Notes under the pieces: generated by a model
Told to the model about the DNA's origin: nothing
What the model saw: the letters and a program-made list of their open reading frames with translations, nothing else
Database searches by the model: none
In this document: positions 52,350-61,331 of the stretch, one piece after another
Layout: each line of letters begins with the position of its first letter
How positions within the stretch are numbered: the first letter of the stretch is position 1
Assembly (NCBI GenBank): GCA_963777485.1
Contig: CAVZQP010000002.1
Coordinates: 372,001-436,000 of the forward strand
Length of the DNA stretch: 64,000 bases
Reading direction: 5' to 3'
Source of the DNA: Bog-473 sp963777485
GTDB lineage: Bacteria; Actinomycetota; Acidimicrobiia; Acidimicrobiales; RAAP-2
Program-made: the position numbers and the translations under genes

Positions 52350-52697
52350 TTACGGGCGGACGGCGGACATCAAGCTGCGGGCGAGAGCGGGAGAGTGGAC
52401 GACGACTTCTCGTTCGCCTTGGAACAGGCTGATCTCACCCGTGCCTGGATCTTTGACCTGTGCGATCAGTGGTTCGGTGAGAGGGCCGGCTTCATCCGCC
52501 GCGTCGCTGACCCCGGTGTCGACCGCTGGTGCGTCGGCGGCGGTGGTCGCGACGAGGGCCGAGATCCCTGGCACGCTGCTTGCGACGGCAACCGCAGCGG
52601 TGGTGAACGCGCCGCGTCGTAGGAAGTTCCGCCGGCTCAGGCCCTCTCGCCAACCGCCAGGCGGCTGCGGGGTCTCGTCATCCCGTTCAGGGCTCAT
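52350..52697 (-). CDS. Tat-signal small secreted protein
   Basis: 115 aa. A twin-arginine signal SRRNFLRRGAFTTAAVAVAS starts near residue 20, followed by an acidic, Ala-rich segment and a short domain containing LFQGEREVVVHSPALARSLM. GGAGGG lies 6 nt upstream of ATG 52697. Tat export implies a folded or cofactor-bound mature protein, but only ~65 residues remain after cleavage. It probably works with the DUF4331 protein downstream; it may serve as an export or anchoring partner (inference). Confidence 0.75.
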   Translation of the reverse strand: MSPERDDETPQPPGGWREGLSRRNFLRRGAFTTAAVAVASSVPGISALVATTAADAPAVDTGVSDAADEAGPLTEPLIAQVKDPGTGEISLFQGEREVVVHSPALARSLMSAVRP

Positions 52698-52910
52698 GCT
52701 CTGCCCTCCGATCCGTTCTCCTCTCTCTATCCGGAGTCGTTCCCGGATTTGGATGGTGTTGCGACAAAGACGCACGAGAGTTCCGATGGACCGAGAGTTC
52801 GTGCAGGTTCTGGGCCGCGTGCAACGAGGAGGCGCCGGTACGCTGCAGAGGAGCAGCAAGGAGCGCATGGTCACGCGAGCGCTCAGCTGACGAAGATTGG
52901 AGGTTCTTCG

Positions 52911-53255
52911 GATCTCAGCGGGGTCGCCTCGCGAGCGAAGACGGGTCCCGGTCGCGGCAATCCTCGGTGGCGGTCGCCATGCGGTGTGAACGCGTCGGAG
53001 GCGGCGACCAGATGGGGCACCCAGGGGAGGCTTGCCGACCCGCGAGGGTGTGGCAGCGGTGTCCTGAACCACTACGCGGAAACCTGCGCAATTCTCGCGG
53101 CGAATTGCGGCCACCGGCTGAATTCGCCGAAGACTTGAACAGGATTTCGCATGGGCCCTCCGAGGATCTCGGCGAAACACCACCGAGGGGCCGTGTTGGG
53201 CTCGAACGTGGTGCGCTGAGGGCGCGACCCCGCCAGAATCCGATGTGCCAGATTG
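52911..53255 (-). repeat. Degenerate ~350-bp dispersed repeat, copy B
   Basis: Inverted relative to 8963-9325. Its best conserved end is 27 bp identical (53229-53255) and sits 34 bp from the 3' end of tRNA-Glu. The whole stretch 52698-53289 shows no gene. Confidence 0.55.
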
Positions 53256-53289
53256 GAGGCGAGCGGAACTCATTCGGTTCCCGGGTAAG

Positions 53290-53362
53290 CACCCCCAACC
53301 GGATTCGAACCGGTGCTGCCGCCGTGAAAGGGCGGTGTCCTAGGCCGCTAGACGATGGGGGC
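53290..53362 (-). tRNA. tRNA-Glu (TTC)
   Basis: 73 nt, CCA not encoded. Acceptor GCCCCCA pairs with TGGGGGT, anticodon arm CCGCC CTTTCAC GGCGG gives TTC, T arm ACCGG TTCGAAT CCGGT is canonical, discriminator G. It lies 40 nt from ctaA on the same strand. Confidence 0.95.
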
Positions 53363-53402
53363 GGGCCGCGCCTCGAGTGCGGGAGTTACTGAGCTTAGGT
53401 TG

Positions 53403-54371
53403 CTAGTGGGCACCGACCGGCACCCCCGCCTCAGAGGTCCGGGACACCGACGGGGCGGCCATGACCTCTGGCGCGTGATACGTACAGGCGAGGAAGGTCT
53501 GCACGGACCCGATCACCAGCGCGGTCACGCCGAGCAGGTGAACCTCGACGAGCAGCGCGGGGAGGTGGGTGAAGTACTGCGTGTAGCCGACCGCCGCCTG
53601 GGCGACCATGACGGCCATCAGGATCCGAGCGGCGCGGCGCACGCGCTCGGGCACGTCGACCACGTGCAGTGCGACGACGAGGCCGACGGTGACGCCGATG
53701 AGGAGGAGGGCGAGGCTCGAGTGGAGCTCGGCCATGTCGCGCAGCGCGATAGGGATCCGCTTTGCTATCTGCTGGCCCGAGCTGTCGCCCGCGTGTGGCC
53801 CCGCACCCGTCGTCGCGGTTCCGGCACCGATGACGATCGCCAGAAGGGCGAGGAGGCCGTAGTAGAGGCGGATCAGCGGCCGGGGGATCAGCAGGTGGCC
53901 CGAGCCGGGGCCGTACTCGCGGGTAGAGCGGTGGACGAGGACGACCGCGTCGACGAGCAGGAGCATCGTCACGTAGAAGTGGACCATGACGAGGTAAGGG
54001 TTCAGCTTCGTGTAGACGACGATGCCCCCGAGGACCGCCTGGGCCAGCACGCCGGCCACCAGCCCGCCGCTGAGCCACATGAGGTCGCGGCGGCGCGGCG
54101 AGCGGAACACCGTGCCCAGGAACGAGGCGGCGACGGCGATGGTGAGGACGACGGTGACCAGGCGGTTGCCGAACTCGACGAGGCCGTGGAACTGCAGGGC
54201 CGAGGTCAGGTGGCCCGCCGAGCACTCGGGCCAGTTGCTGCAGCCGAGGCCGGAGCCGGTCAGGCGGACCGCCCCGCCGGTCAGGACGATCAGCGCGGTG
54301 AGCAGCAACGCCAGCTGGTTGAGACGGTGACTCAGCGAGGGCGAGACGGTGGGAAGGCGGCGCCGCGACAC
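53403..54371 (-). CDS. ctaA: Heme A synthase (COX15/CtaA)
   Basis: 322 aa with eight helices in two four-helix halves. GGAVRLTGSGLGCSNWPECS holds the conserved Arg and the Cys pair; heme-ligating histidines are in LVEFGNRLV-adjacent HGLVEF, VMVHFYVTM, AELHSSLAL and LVEVHLLG. It oxidises the heme O methyl group to give heme A for the A-type oxidase encoded at 36.8-40.6 kb. I take GTG 54371 as start. It is divergent from ctaB, which makes heme O, across 67 nt, so both may share promoters. Confidence 0.93.
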   Translation of the reverse strand: MSRRRLPTVSPSLSHRLNQLALLLTALIVLTGGAVRLTGSGLGCSNWPECSAGHLTSALQFHGLVEFGNRLVTVVLTIAVAASFLGTVFRSPRRRDLMWLSGGLVAGVLAQAVLGGIVVYTKLNPYLVMVHFYVTMLLLVDAVVLVHRSTREYGPGSGHLLIPRPLIRLYYGLLALLAIVIGAGTATTGAGPHAGDSSGQQIAKRIPIALRDMAELHSSLALLLIGVTVGLVVALHVVDVPERVRRAARILMAVMVAQAAVGYTQYFTHLPALLVEVHLLGVTALVIGSVQTFLACTYHAPEVMAAPSVSRTSEAGVPVGAH

Positions 54372-54438
54372 GTGGGCCAAGGCTACTGGGACCTGGCGCT
54401 TGGTCCCGATCGAGGGCCGGCCATAGGCTGTGCGGCGC

Positions 54439-55374
54439 ATGTCCGTCGACACCCCCGCTGAGGTCGTGCGAGCCGGTACCTGGCAGAAGGTCGGGGCCTA
54501 TGTCGCCCTGACGAAGCCGCGGATCATCGAGCTCCTGCTGGTCACGACGCTCCCCACGATGGTGGTGGCGCAGCGCGGCGTGCCTCCGGTGTGGCTGATG
54601 GTGGCCACGCTGGCTGGCGGAGCCTTGGCGGCGGGTGGCGCGAACGCGATCAACATGGTCGTCGACCGCGATATCGACCGGCTCATGAAGCGGACCAAGA
54701 ACCGGCCCTTGGTGACGGGCGCGATGACCCCGACGGCGGCGCTCGTGTTCGCGTTGACGCTCGAGGTCGCCGCCTTCGTCGAGCTCTGGCTGGCGGTGAA
54801 CCTGCTGTCGGCGGTGCTGGCGATCTCGGCGACGTTGTTCTACGTCTTCGTCTACACGCTCTGGCTGAAGCGGCGCTCGACCCAGAACATCGTCATCGGT
54901 GGTGCCGCCGGTGCCGTCCCCGTGTTGGTCGGGTGGGCGGCGGTGACCGACCGGTTGGCGTGGGCGCCGGTCGTGATGTTCGCCATCATCTTCATCTGGA
55001 CGCCGCCGCACTTCTGGTCGTTGGCGGTCCGTTACCGGGAGGACTACAAGGCCGCTGATGTTCCGATGCTCCCCGTCGTGGCGTCGATGAAGCGGACGAC
55101 GACCGAGATCGTCTACTACACGGTCGCTCTGGTCGCGGTCTCGTTCCTGTTGGGGCCGGTGGCCCACATGGGCTGGATCTACATGATCACGGCGGCGGTC
55201 ACGGGCGCTGTGTTCCTGTACCTGGTCACGCGGCTGTGGGGGCAGGCCCAGTCGGGCGTGGTCACCGGGCGCGATGCCATGCGTGTCTTCGGCTACTCCA
55301 TCACGTATCTCACGGTGCTGTTCGTGGCGATGGCGGGCGACGTGTTGATCTCCGCTCACGTGCACATCCACTGA
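54439..55374 (+). CDS. ctaB: Protoheme IX farnesyltransferase (heme O synthase)
   Basis: 311 aa with nine helices. Prenyltransferase motif NAINMVVDRDIDRLMKRTKN (Asp-rich, residues about 73-92), LTKPRIIELLLVTTLP at the N-terminus, and FIWTPPHFWSLAVRYREDY. It adds farnesyl to heme B to form heme O, the step before CtaA. ATG 54439 or GTG 54430 could start. The thioredoxin-like gene follows 21 nt downstream in the same direction. Confidence 0.94.
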   Translation: MSVDTPAEVVRAGTWQKVGAYVALTKPRIIELLLVTTLPTMVVAQRGVPPVWLMVATLAGGALAAGGANAINMVVDRDIDRLMKRTKNRPLVTGAMTPTAALVFALTLEVAAFVELWLAVNLLSAVLAISATLFYVFVYTLWLKRRSTQNIVIGGAAGAVPVLVGWAAVTDRLAWAPVVMFAIIFIWTPPHFWSLAVRYREDYKAADVPMLPVVASMKRTTTEIVYYTVALVAVSFLLGPVAHMGWIYMITAAVTGAVFLYLVTRLWGQAQSGVVTGRDAMRVFGYSITYLTVLFVAMAGDVLISAHVHIH

Positions 55375-55395
55375 CGGGGCTTGTGATGTGTTGCG

Positions 55396-56040
55396 ATGAC
55401 TGACGCAGTGCCGCCTCCGGGTGAGGCCCCGGCTCCGGTTCCCTCTCAGGGCGAGGGCGAGGCGCGCAAACCGCGCAAGGTCTTCTTGGTCGTGGGCATC
55501 CTGCTCGCCGTGATCATCGGCATCTTCCTGTTCACGAGCCTGGGGACGAGCAATGGGTCGGGGACGACCGGGTCGGCACCGCAGGTCGGGGCCAGTGTGC
55601 CGTCCTTCACGAGCCAGAACATCGGGCCGGTTGGGGGGTCTTCGGTCGCGGTGTCGGCGGGCCGCGGCGGGCGGCCCACGGTGCTCCTCTTCTTCGGCGA
55701 CTGGTGCCCGAGCTGCCACCAGGAACTACCGCCGCTGGCGGCCGCGGTGCGGAGTCAGGACGGCGCCGGCGGAGCTTTGGCGCAGATCCGGGTCGTCGGG
55801 GTCGACTCCTTGGACAAGGTGGGGAGGGCCGAGTCGTTCATCCACGCCAAGGGCGTGACATTCCCAGTGGCCTACGACCCCAATGCGAACGTTACGAGCG
55901 GCCTGTTCTACTTCACCGGCGATCCCTACGCGGTCTTCGTGCGAGGCGACGGCACGATCGACAAGATCGTTGGGGGCGATGTGCTGACGCCATCATCGTT
56001 CACCGCGGACGAGCGCGCGCTCATTCCCAGCGGAACGTGA
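55396..56040 (+). CDS. Membrane-anchored thioredoxin-like protein
   Basis: 214 aa. N-terminal anchor (VFLVVGILLAVIIGIFLF) and an extracytoplasmic thioredoxin fold with FFGDWCPSCHQELPPL at the active site and GDPYAVFVRGDGTIDKIVGG at the cis-Pro end. It likely serves disulfide or copper steps in oxidase maturation next to ctaB. Its last 20 nt overlap the end of the convergent ABC permease gene. Confidence 0.86.
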   Translation: MTDAVPPPGEAPAPVPSQGEGEARKPRKVFLVVGILLAVIIGIFLFTSLGTSNGSGTTGSAPQVGASVPSFTSQNIGPVGGSSVAVSAGRGGRPTVLLFFGDWCPSCHQELPPLAAAVRSQDGAGGALAQIRVVGVDSLDKVGRAESFIHAKGVTFPVAYDPNANVTSGLFYFTGDPYAVFVRGDGTIDKIVGGDVLTPSSFTADERALIPSGT

Positions 56041-56818
56041 GGGCGGCGGCGGCGGGCGCGGCGACGGCCCAGACCGCGAGCACGATCCACGACTCGGTCG
56101 GCACGGTCGTGCCGCTGCCCAGGCTCGCGTGCAGGGCGGTGGACAACGCTGCGGCCGGCAGCAGTTTGGCGAAGTCGGCCAATCCGCTCCCCAGCTTGTC
56201 GAGAGGGACGATCATGCCGCCGAGCAGCAGGAGGATCAGGTAGAGGCCGTTGGCCGCGGCGAGGTTGACCTCGGCGCGGAGCGTTCCCGCCATGAACAGG
56301 CCGATGCCGGCGAACGCGGCGGAGCCGAGGAGGATGGCGCCGATCGCCGCCCCGACCGCGACCGCCGCGCCGCCGGCGGGGTTCCAGCCGAGCCCGACAC
56401 CGACCGGCAGGAGGACCGCGGCCTGGAGCAACTCGACGGCGATGATCGTCACGATCTTGGCGCCAAGCAGCCGGGGGCGGCCCAGCGGCGTCGAGCCGAG
56501 GCGCTTGAGCACGCCGTAGCCACGTTCGAACCCGGTGGCGATGCCGAGCGACACCATCGCGGTCGACATGACGGCGAGGGCGAGGATGCCCGGCACGAAG
56601 AAGTCCACCGGGTTGGTCGTCGGCGTCGTGATGACCGAGACCTTGGAGAAGAAGACGAGGAAGACGACGGGGATACCGATGGTGAGGAGGAGCGTCTCGC
56701 CGCGGCGCAGCGTCATGTAGATCTCGGCGCCGGTCTGAGCGACGAGGGGGCGGAGGGCCGGCGCCGCCCCTGGCGCGGGTCGGGGGCCGCTCATCGGGGT
56801 GCTGGCGGCCTGGGTCAC
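56021..56818 (-). CDS. ABC-2 type transporter permease
   Basis: 265 aa with six helices. The core follows the ABC-2 membrane family: IYMTLRRGETLLLTIGIPVV, FFVPGILALAVMSTAMVSLG, ATGFERGYGVLKRLGSTPLG and LILLLLGGMIVPLDKLGSGL. It pairs with the ATPase encoded just upstream, whose stop overlaps this GTG start (GTGA at 56818). Export of a drug or lipid is typical. The gene ends convergent with the thioredoxin-like gene. Confidence 0.9.
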   Translation of the reverse strand: MTQAASTPMSGPRPAPGAAPALRPLVAQTGAEIYMTLRRGETLLLTIGIPVVFLVFFSKVSVITTPTTNPVDFFVPGILALAVMSTAMVSLGIATGFERGYGVLKRLGSTPLGRPRLLGAKIVTIIAVELLQAAVLLPVGVGLGWNPAGGAAVAVGAAIGAILLGSAAFAGIGLFMAGTLRAEVNLAAANGLYLILLLLGGMIVPLDKLGSGLADFAKLLPAAALSTALHASLGSGTTVPTESWIVLAVWAVAAPAAAALTFRWE

Positions 56819-57822
56819 CGACCCGACCTCTTCCGGCGCCGGCGCCCGCCGCCATTGGCTGTGGGTGCAGACGGGTCGGCCTTGCTCGTGGCTGCTTCGG
56901 GACCGACGGCCGAGAAGTAGACGTCCTCGAGGGTCCGGCCGACGACAAGATCCGTCATGGCGACCCCGCGCTCGGCGAGCAACGCGGTGACCGCCGCGGC
57001 GAGGGCGGGCCCGGGTTGGTCCGGCGTTTCGACGCGGTAACGACCCGGTTGGGTTTCGGTCACGCTCGCGCCCGGACCGACGGCAGAGGCCAACGCCGGG
57101 GCGTCCAGGCCCCGGGGCGCGCCGAACGTGACGGACGCCATGGCGGGATCGCCGCGGGACGTCGTCAGGTCGCGGGGCGTGCCTTCGGCGGCAATCCGGC
57201 CTTTGGCCAAGATCACGATGCGGTCTGCCATGCGTTCGGCCTCGGCCAACTCGTGGGTCGTCAGCACGACGCCGACTCCTTTGTCCTTCAACCCGGCAAC
57301 GACCGCCCGGATGGCGATGCGACCTTCGGGGTCGACTCCGCTCGTCGGCTCGTCGAGGAACGCCACCTCGGGCCGGCCGATCAGCGCCAAGGCCAGTGAA
57401 AGCCGCTGCTGCTCGCCGCCGGAGAGGTGACGCCACGGCGTCGCGGCGACGGTGCCGAGGCCGACCGTTTCGAGCAACTCGTCGCTCGGGACCGGGTCGG
57501 CGTAGTAGGCGGCGAACAGGTCGAGCACCCGCTTGGGCCCGAGCATCGGATACACGCCACCGCTCTGCAGCATGACGCCCATGCGACCGGTCAGCGCGAC
57601 GTGGTCGGCGATCGGATCGAGACCGAGGACGCGCACCACGCCCGCCTCGGGGCGGCGGTAACCCTCGAGTGTCTCGACCGTCGAAGTCTTGCCGGCGCCG
57701 TTCGGTCCGAGGACGACGAGCACCTCGCCGGTGTCAGCCGACAGGTCCAGGTTGTCGACGGCGGGAGGCGCATCGGCGGGCCCGTAGCGCACCGTGAGGC
57801 CCCGGACCTCGACTGCTGGCAT
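56815..57822 (-). CDS. ABC transporter ATP-binding protein
   Basis: 335 aa. Walker A GPNGAGKTSTVE, Q loop in MLQSGGVYP, signature HLSGGEQQRLSLAL, Walker B VAFLDEPTSGVDPEGR and switch His in LTTHELAEAERMAD. The C-terminal ~100 residues are the accessory domain of DrrA-type exporters, with a basic tail. It forms an exporter with the overlapping permease. The start codons of this gene and serS are only 26 bp apart and divergent. Confidence 0.94.
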   Translation of the reverse strand: MPAVEVRGLTVRYGPADAPPAVDNLDLSADTGEVLVVLGPNGAGKTSTVETLEGYRRPEAGVVRVLGLDPIADHVALTGRMGVMLQSGGVYPMLGPKRVLDLFAAYYADPVPSDELLETVGLGTVAATPWRHLSGGEQQRLSLALALIGRPEVAFLDEPTSGVDPEGRIAIRAVVAGLKDKGVGVVLTTHELAEAERMADRIVILAKGRIAAEGTPRDLTTSRGDPAMASVTFGAPRGLDAPALASAVGPGASVTETQPGRYRVETPDQPGPALAAAVTALLAERGVAMTDLVVGRTLEDVYFSAVGPEAATSKADPSAPTANGGGRRRRKRSGR

Positions 57823-57848
57823 GGCGTCGCAGGCTACTTTGAGCAGGA

Positions 57849-59153
57849 ATGATCGATATCCGGGCCCTGCGCGACGACCCCGACGCGGTCAAGGCCGCGT
57901 TGGCTCGCCGCGGGGTCGAGCTGTCGGAGGTGGATGCCGTCTTGGAGGCCCACGCCGCCTGGCTCGCCAAGGCCCAGCGGGCGGAGGGCCTCCGGGCCGA
58001 GGTCAAGGCGCTCTCGCGCGAGGTCGGAAAGGCCAGAAAGGGGGGTGACGGAGCCCGAGCCGACGAGCTGAGCGCGCGGAGCCGCGCCTTGGGTGACGAA
58101 CAGCAGGCGGCCAACGCGGAGGCGGACGCGCTCGAGCAGCAGTGGCGCACGGGACTCCTGTATCTCCCCAACATCCCGGCTGACGACGCGCCGGACGGGG
58201 CGGGCGAGGAGGACAACGTCGAGGTCCGGCGCTGGTGGCCGGGACGGGACCAGGGACATCCGGAGCCCCAACGCCTGGAACGTCAGCAGGTGCCGCACTG
58301 GGCGACCGGCGAGGCCCTCCAGATCCTCGACATGGAACGCGGGGCCCGGCTGGCCGGCTCGATGTTCCCGCTCTACCGGGGTCCCGGGGCGCGTCTGGTC
58401 CGCGCGTTGACGGCATTCGCGATCGACCGGCACTCGCCCGAGTACGAGGAGATCCTCCCGCCCACGGTCGTGCTGACCGAGACGATGACCTCGACCGGCC
58501 ACCTCCCGAAGTTCGCCGACGACGCGTACCACATGGAGCGCGACGACCTCTGGCTGATTCCAACCGCCGAGGTGCCGCTCACCTCCATGCACCGGGGCGA
58601 GATCCTCGATGAATCGCAACTCCCCCTCCGTTTCACCGCCGCGACAGCCTGCTACCGGCGCGAGGCCGGCTCGGCCGGCCGTGACACCAGGGGCCTGTTG
58701 CGGGTCCACGAGTTCTACAAGGTGGAGCTGTTCGCCTACGCCACGCCCGACGGCGCACTCGATGCGCAGGCCGACATCCTGCGCCGGGCCGAGTCGATGC
58801 TCCAGGAGCTCGAACTGCCTTACCGCGTTCTCGACCTGTGCACCGGCGATCTCAGTGGCTCGTCCGCCCGCACCTTCGACCTGGAGGCGTACTCTCCCGG
58901 CGTCGATCGGTGGCTCGAGGTCTCCTCGGTCAGCTGGTTCCGCGACTACCAGGCCCGCCGGGCCAACGTCCGCTTCCGGCCCGCCGGCGGCGGGCAGCCG
59001 CAACTCGTGCACACCGTCAACGGCTCGGCGCTGGCCTGGCCCCGGATCTGGGCGGCGCTGGTGGAGAACGGACGCCAAGAGGACGGGACGGTGATGCTGC
59101 CCGAGGCGCTGGCACCGTATTTGGGTGGCGAGCTGTTGATCAAGGCGCCATGA
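57849..59153 (+). CDS. serS: Seryl-tRNA synthetase
   Basis: 434 aa class II synthetase. MIDIRALRDDPDAVKAALAR and the N-terminal coiled-coil arm (to ~residue 100) bind tRNA-Ser. Motif 2 is in FTAATACYRREAGSAGRDTR followed by GLLRVHEFYKVELF, and the serine/ATP site includes TAEVPLTSMHRGE and DLSGSSARTFDLEAY; motif 3 follows near the end with NGSALAWPRIWAALVEN. It charges tRNA-Ser (and tRNA-Sec if present). It starts a three-gene run with 4-nt overlaps to the next two genes. Confidence 0.97.
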   Translation: MIDIRALRDDPDAVKAALARRGVELSEVDAVLEAHAAWLAKAQRAEGLRAEVKALSREVGKARKGGDGARADELSARSRALGDEQQAANAEADALEQQWRTGLLYLPNIPADDAPDGAGEEDNVEVRRWWPGRDQGHPEPQRLERQQVPHWATGEALQILDMERGARLAGSMFPLYRGPGARLVRALTAFAIDRHSPEYEEILPPTVVLTETMTSTGHLPKFADDAYHMERDDLWLIPTAEVPLTSMHRGEILDESQLPLRFTAATACYRREAGSAGRDTRGLLRVHEFYKVELFAYATPDGALDAQADILRRAESMLQELELPYRVLDLCTGDLSGSSARTFDLEAYSPGVDRWLEVSSVSWFRDYQARRANVRFRPAGGGQPQLVHTVNGSALAWPRIWAALVENGRQEDGTVMLPEALAPYLGGELLIKAP

Positions 59154-59896
59154 GTCTGCGCGCGGACGGCGGGGGTTTCGGCTTCGACGACGCGCTCGAC
59201 GCGATCGGCGTCGAGAGCCGCCGTCTGTCCGACGTCGTCGCGTCAGCCGATCTCGACACCCGCGTCCCGACAACCCCCAAATGGTCGGTGCGCGACCTGG
59301 CGCACCATATCGGCACCGTGCAGTGGTACTGGTCGGAAAATGTGCGGGCCAAGGATCCCGCCGAACGTTCCGGAGGCTCGCTGACCTCGTTGCCGCACGA
59401 CAACGACCTGCTCGCTTGGCTCGGCTGGTGTACCTACTCGCTCCTCGGTGCGTTGCGCGACGCCGGTCCTGACTCGCCGTGCTGGGCTTGGTGGGGCGAT
59501 CCGACGCCGCACACCGCCGGGGCGGTTGCGCGCCACCAGGCCCAGGAGGCGGCGGTCCATCGTTGGGACGCACAGAGCTCGGTCGGATCGCCGGCGCCGT
59601 TGCCGCCCGAGCTTGCGACCGACGGCGTGCCCGAGTTCATCGAGGTCATGGTCGGACCCGACGTGGTGGCGCTTCGGGGCGGCGTCACGCTGCACGCGCT
59701 CGACACCGGGGGGACCTGGAAGGTCGGGCCTGACGCCTCCGGCGCTGACACGCCGTCCGCCGGCAGGACCGAGCTCCACGCGACCGCATCGGACCTCGTA
59801 CTGATGCTCTACCGCCGTCTTGCCGTTCCCGATGCCGACGTCGACGGAGACCCGATGCTCGTGGCGGCGCTCCTGTCCCTCGCGGACACTTCGTGA
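59150..59896 (+). CDS. Maleylpyruvate isomerase/DinB-type family protein (TIGR03083-like)
   Basis: 248 aa. N-terminal four-helix part with VPTTPKWSVRDLAHHIGTVQ and AVARHQAQEAAVHRWDAQ, the His/Glu pattern of the actinobacterial mycothiol-dependent maleylpyruvate isomerase-like family, and a C-terminal SCP2-like small domain. Enzyme activity is unproven for most members; some use mycothiol. ATG 59150 overlaps the serS stop (ATGA). Confidence 0.85.
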   Translation: MSLRADGGGFGFDDALDAIGVESRRLSDVVASADLDTRVPTTPKWSVRDLAHHIGTVQWYWSENVRAKDPAERSGGSLTSLPHDNDLLAWLGWCTYSLLGALRDAGPDSPCWAWWGDPTPHTAGAVARHQAQEAAVHRWDAQSSVGSPAPLPPELATDGVPEFIEVMVGPDVVALRGGVTLHALDTGGTWKVGPDASGADTPSAGRTELHATASDLVLMLYRRLAVPDADVDGDPMLVAALLSLADTS

Positions 59897-60618
59897 CCGA
59901 GCTCACGTTCTTGGGCACGGGGAACTTCCTGGCCCCACCCGGGCGGTACTGGAACAGTTTCGTGATGGATTCGAGGGTGCTGGTCGAGCCCTGCCCCACC
60001 GCACTGCCGCATCTGCGAAAGTGCGGCTTCGACCCGGCCTCCATCGACGTCGTCGTCATCTCCCACTTCCACGCCGATCACTGCTTCGGCTGGCCGTTCT
60101 TCCTCCAGGCTGTCGCCGAGGCCGGTGGAGGGCGCACACTGCACATCGTCGGGCCACCGGGGCTCGAGGGACACCTGGCCAACATGATCGAAGTCGCCGA
60201 GGTGCGCTCGACGCTCCAGATGGCACACGAGCGCCTCGACCTCCGCTTCGTCGAGGTCGACGGCTCATGGCAGGAGACCGGGGGTCTGCGGTTCCGGGGA
60301 GTCGAGGTCGAGCACGTCCCGTATCTGCGTTGCTTCGGGTATCTCTTCGAGCGGGGCACCGGACAGGTCGGCTACAGCGGCGACGTGCGACCCTGCGCTG
60401 GCCTCACGGAGCTGGCCACCGAGGCCGACGTGCTCGTTCTCGAGTGCAACGGGCAACACGGTGGCCCCAAGACCCACATGCAAGAAGACGACGTGCGCGT
60501 GTTGCAGGCCGCGCATCCGGGCACACACCTGGTGCTCACCCATCTGGGTGAGCAGGTTGACGTTTCGTCGATGCCGGGCGTCACGATCCCCAACGACTTC
60601 GACCGACTGACCGTGTAG
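59893..60618 (+). CDS. MBL-fold metallo-hydrolase
   Basis: 241 aa. Zinc motif VISHFHADHCFGWP (H-x-H-x-D-H), later metal residues in GYSGDVRP and LVLTHLGEQV, and a tRNase Z-like layout without the long exosite arm. Could hydrolyse a nucleic acid, a thioester or a lactone. GTG 59893 overlaps the preceding stop (GTGA). This closes the serS operon; about 230 nt of gene-free sequence follow. Confidence 0.9.
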   Translation: MTELTFLGTGNFLAPPGRYWNSFVMDSRVLVEPCPTALPHLRKCGFDPASIDVVVISHFHADHCFGWPFFLQAVAEAGGGRTLHIVGPPGLEGHLANMIEVAEVRSTLQMAHERLDLRFVEVDGSWQETGGLRFRGVEVEHVPYLRCFGYLFERGTGQVGYSGDVRPCAGLTELATEADVLVLECNGQHGGPKTHMQEDDVRVLQAAHPGTHLVLTHLGEQVDVSSMPGVTIPNDFDRLTV

Positions 60619-60679
60619 CACCGTGGGACTGGTGTCAACGCGGCTGCGTCACCGCGAACAACAGCGCCCCACTGGTCTC

Positions 60680-60725
60680 GTCGAACCTGAAGAGATGATG
60701 AGTCGAACCTGAAGACAAGATGATG
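60680..60725 (+). repeat. Short tandem repeat
   Basis: Two imperfect units beginning GTCGAACCTGAAG at 60680 and 60702, each followed by AGATGATG, in the 60619-60847 gap. No other signal is seen in this gap. Confidence 0.6.
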
Positions 60726-60847
60726 CGCCGGCGCCCTTGGGCGGAACAGAAGTCGACGAACCGGCGTGTGACGTTGTTTCGGTTTCGCAGCTCTCCCGCG
60801 TGGTAACCGCGTAGTCAACACCCTCGACGAGAAAGTGGTTGACACAC

Positions 60848-61108
60848 GTGACGTTCTTCTACATGACCATCCCGCTCATGGTGCTGGCGATCTTGGTGGC
60901 AGCTGTGCCGCTCCTCGTCGTGTCGCGCCGCGAGGTCACGGACCTCGTGCGCGAGGCGGAGAGGCGGTTCGAACGCCACCAGCGGGAGCACCCGGGACGG
61001 CATCGCATCACGCGGCGCGCCGCAAAGCGCTCGATGGCGGGCCGTCCACAAGCCGAGACGTCACGGCAACGGCCCTGGCACCAGCCGGTGCTGCTCGAGG
61101 AGCGCTGA
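60848..61108 (+). CDS. Small single-helix membrane protein, paralogue of 61332-61550
   Basis: 86 aa. One helix starts almost at the N-terminus (TIPLMVLAILVAAVPLLVV), followed by SRRE and a long basic tail rich in Arg. GTG 60848 is selected because it makes the N-terminus the same length (11 residues to L-M) as the paralogue at 61332. Function unknown; an N-terminal anchor with a charged cytoplasmic tail. Confidence 0.55.
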   Translation: MTFFYMTIPLMVLAILVAAVPLLVVSRREVTDLVREAERRFERHQREHPGRHRITRRAAKRSMAGRPQAETSRQRPWHQPVLLEER

Positions 61109-61331
61109 CTCGACCGAGGAGCGCTGACGCAACGGGCCACTGCATTGAGCCCTGGAGACATGGCCGTGGCGCAACCGGGCGCCGGAGTGCAAGCGACGCA
61201 CCCGCCGGTGGCGCGTCGCCCATTCACAGGAACGTCTACGGACGCGCTGCTGTCCTCTTGAGACGACACCCGCACGATGGGGGCACGAAAGGAGAACGGA
61301 CCGGGGCACGTGATCCCAGTCCGGACACGAA

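Noticed and set aside
52967..53392. Plus-strand open frame of ~140 codons covering repeat copy B and tRNA-Glu
   Set aside because: It runs through a tRNA gene and a non-coding repeat and has no recognisable domain.
53431..55719. Long minus-strand open frame running antisense through ctaB and the thioredoxin-like gene
   Set aside because: Arg/His/Asp-rich composition typical of antisense frames in GC-rich genes; no domain, and it contradicts two well-recognised genes on the plus strand.
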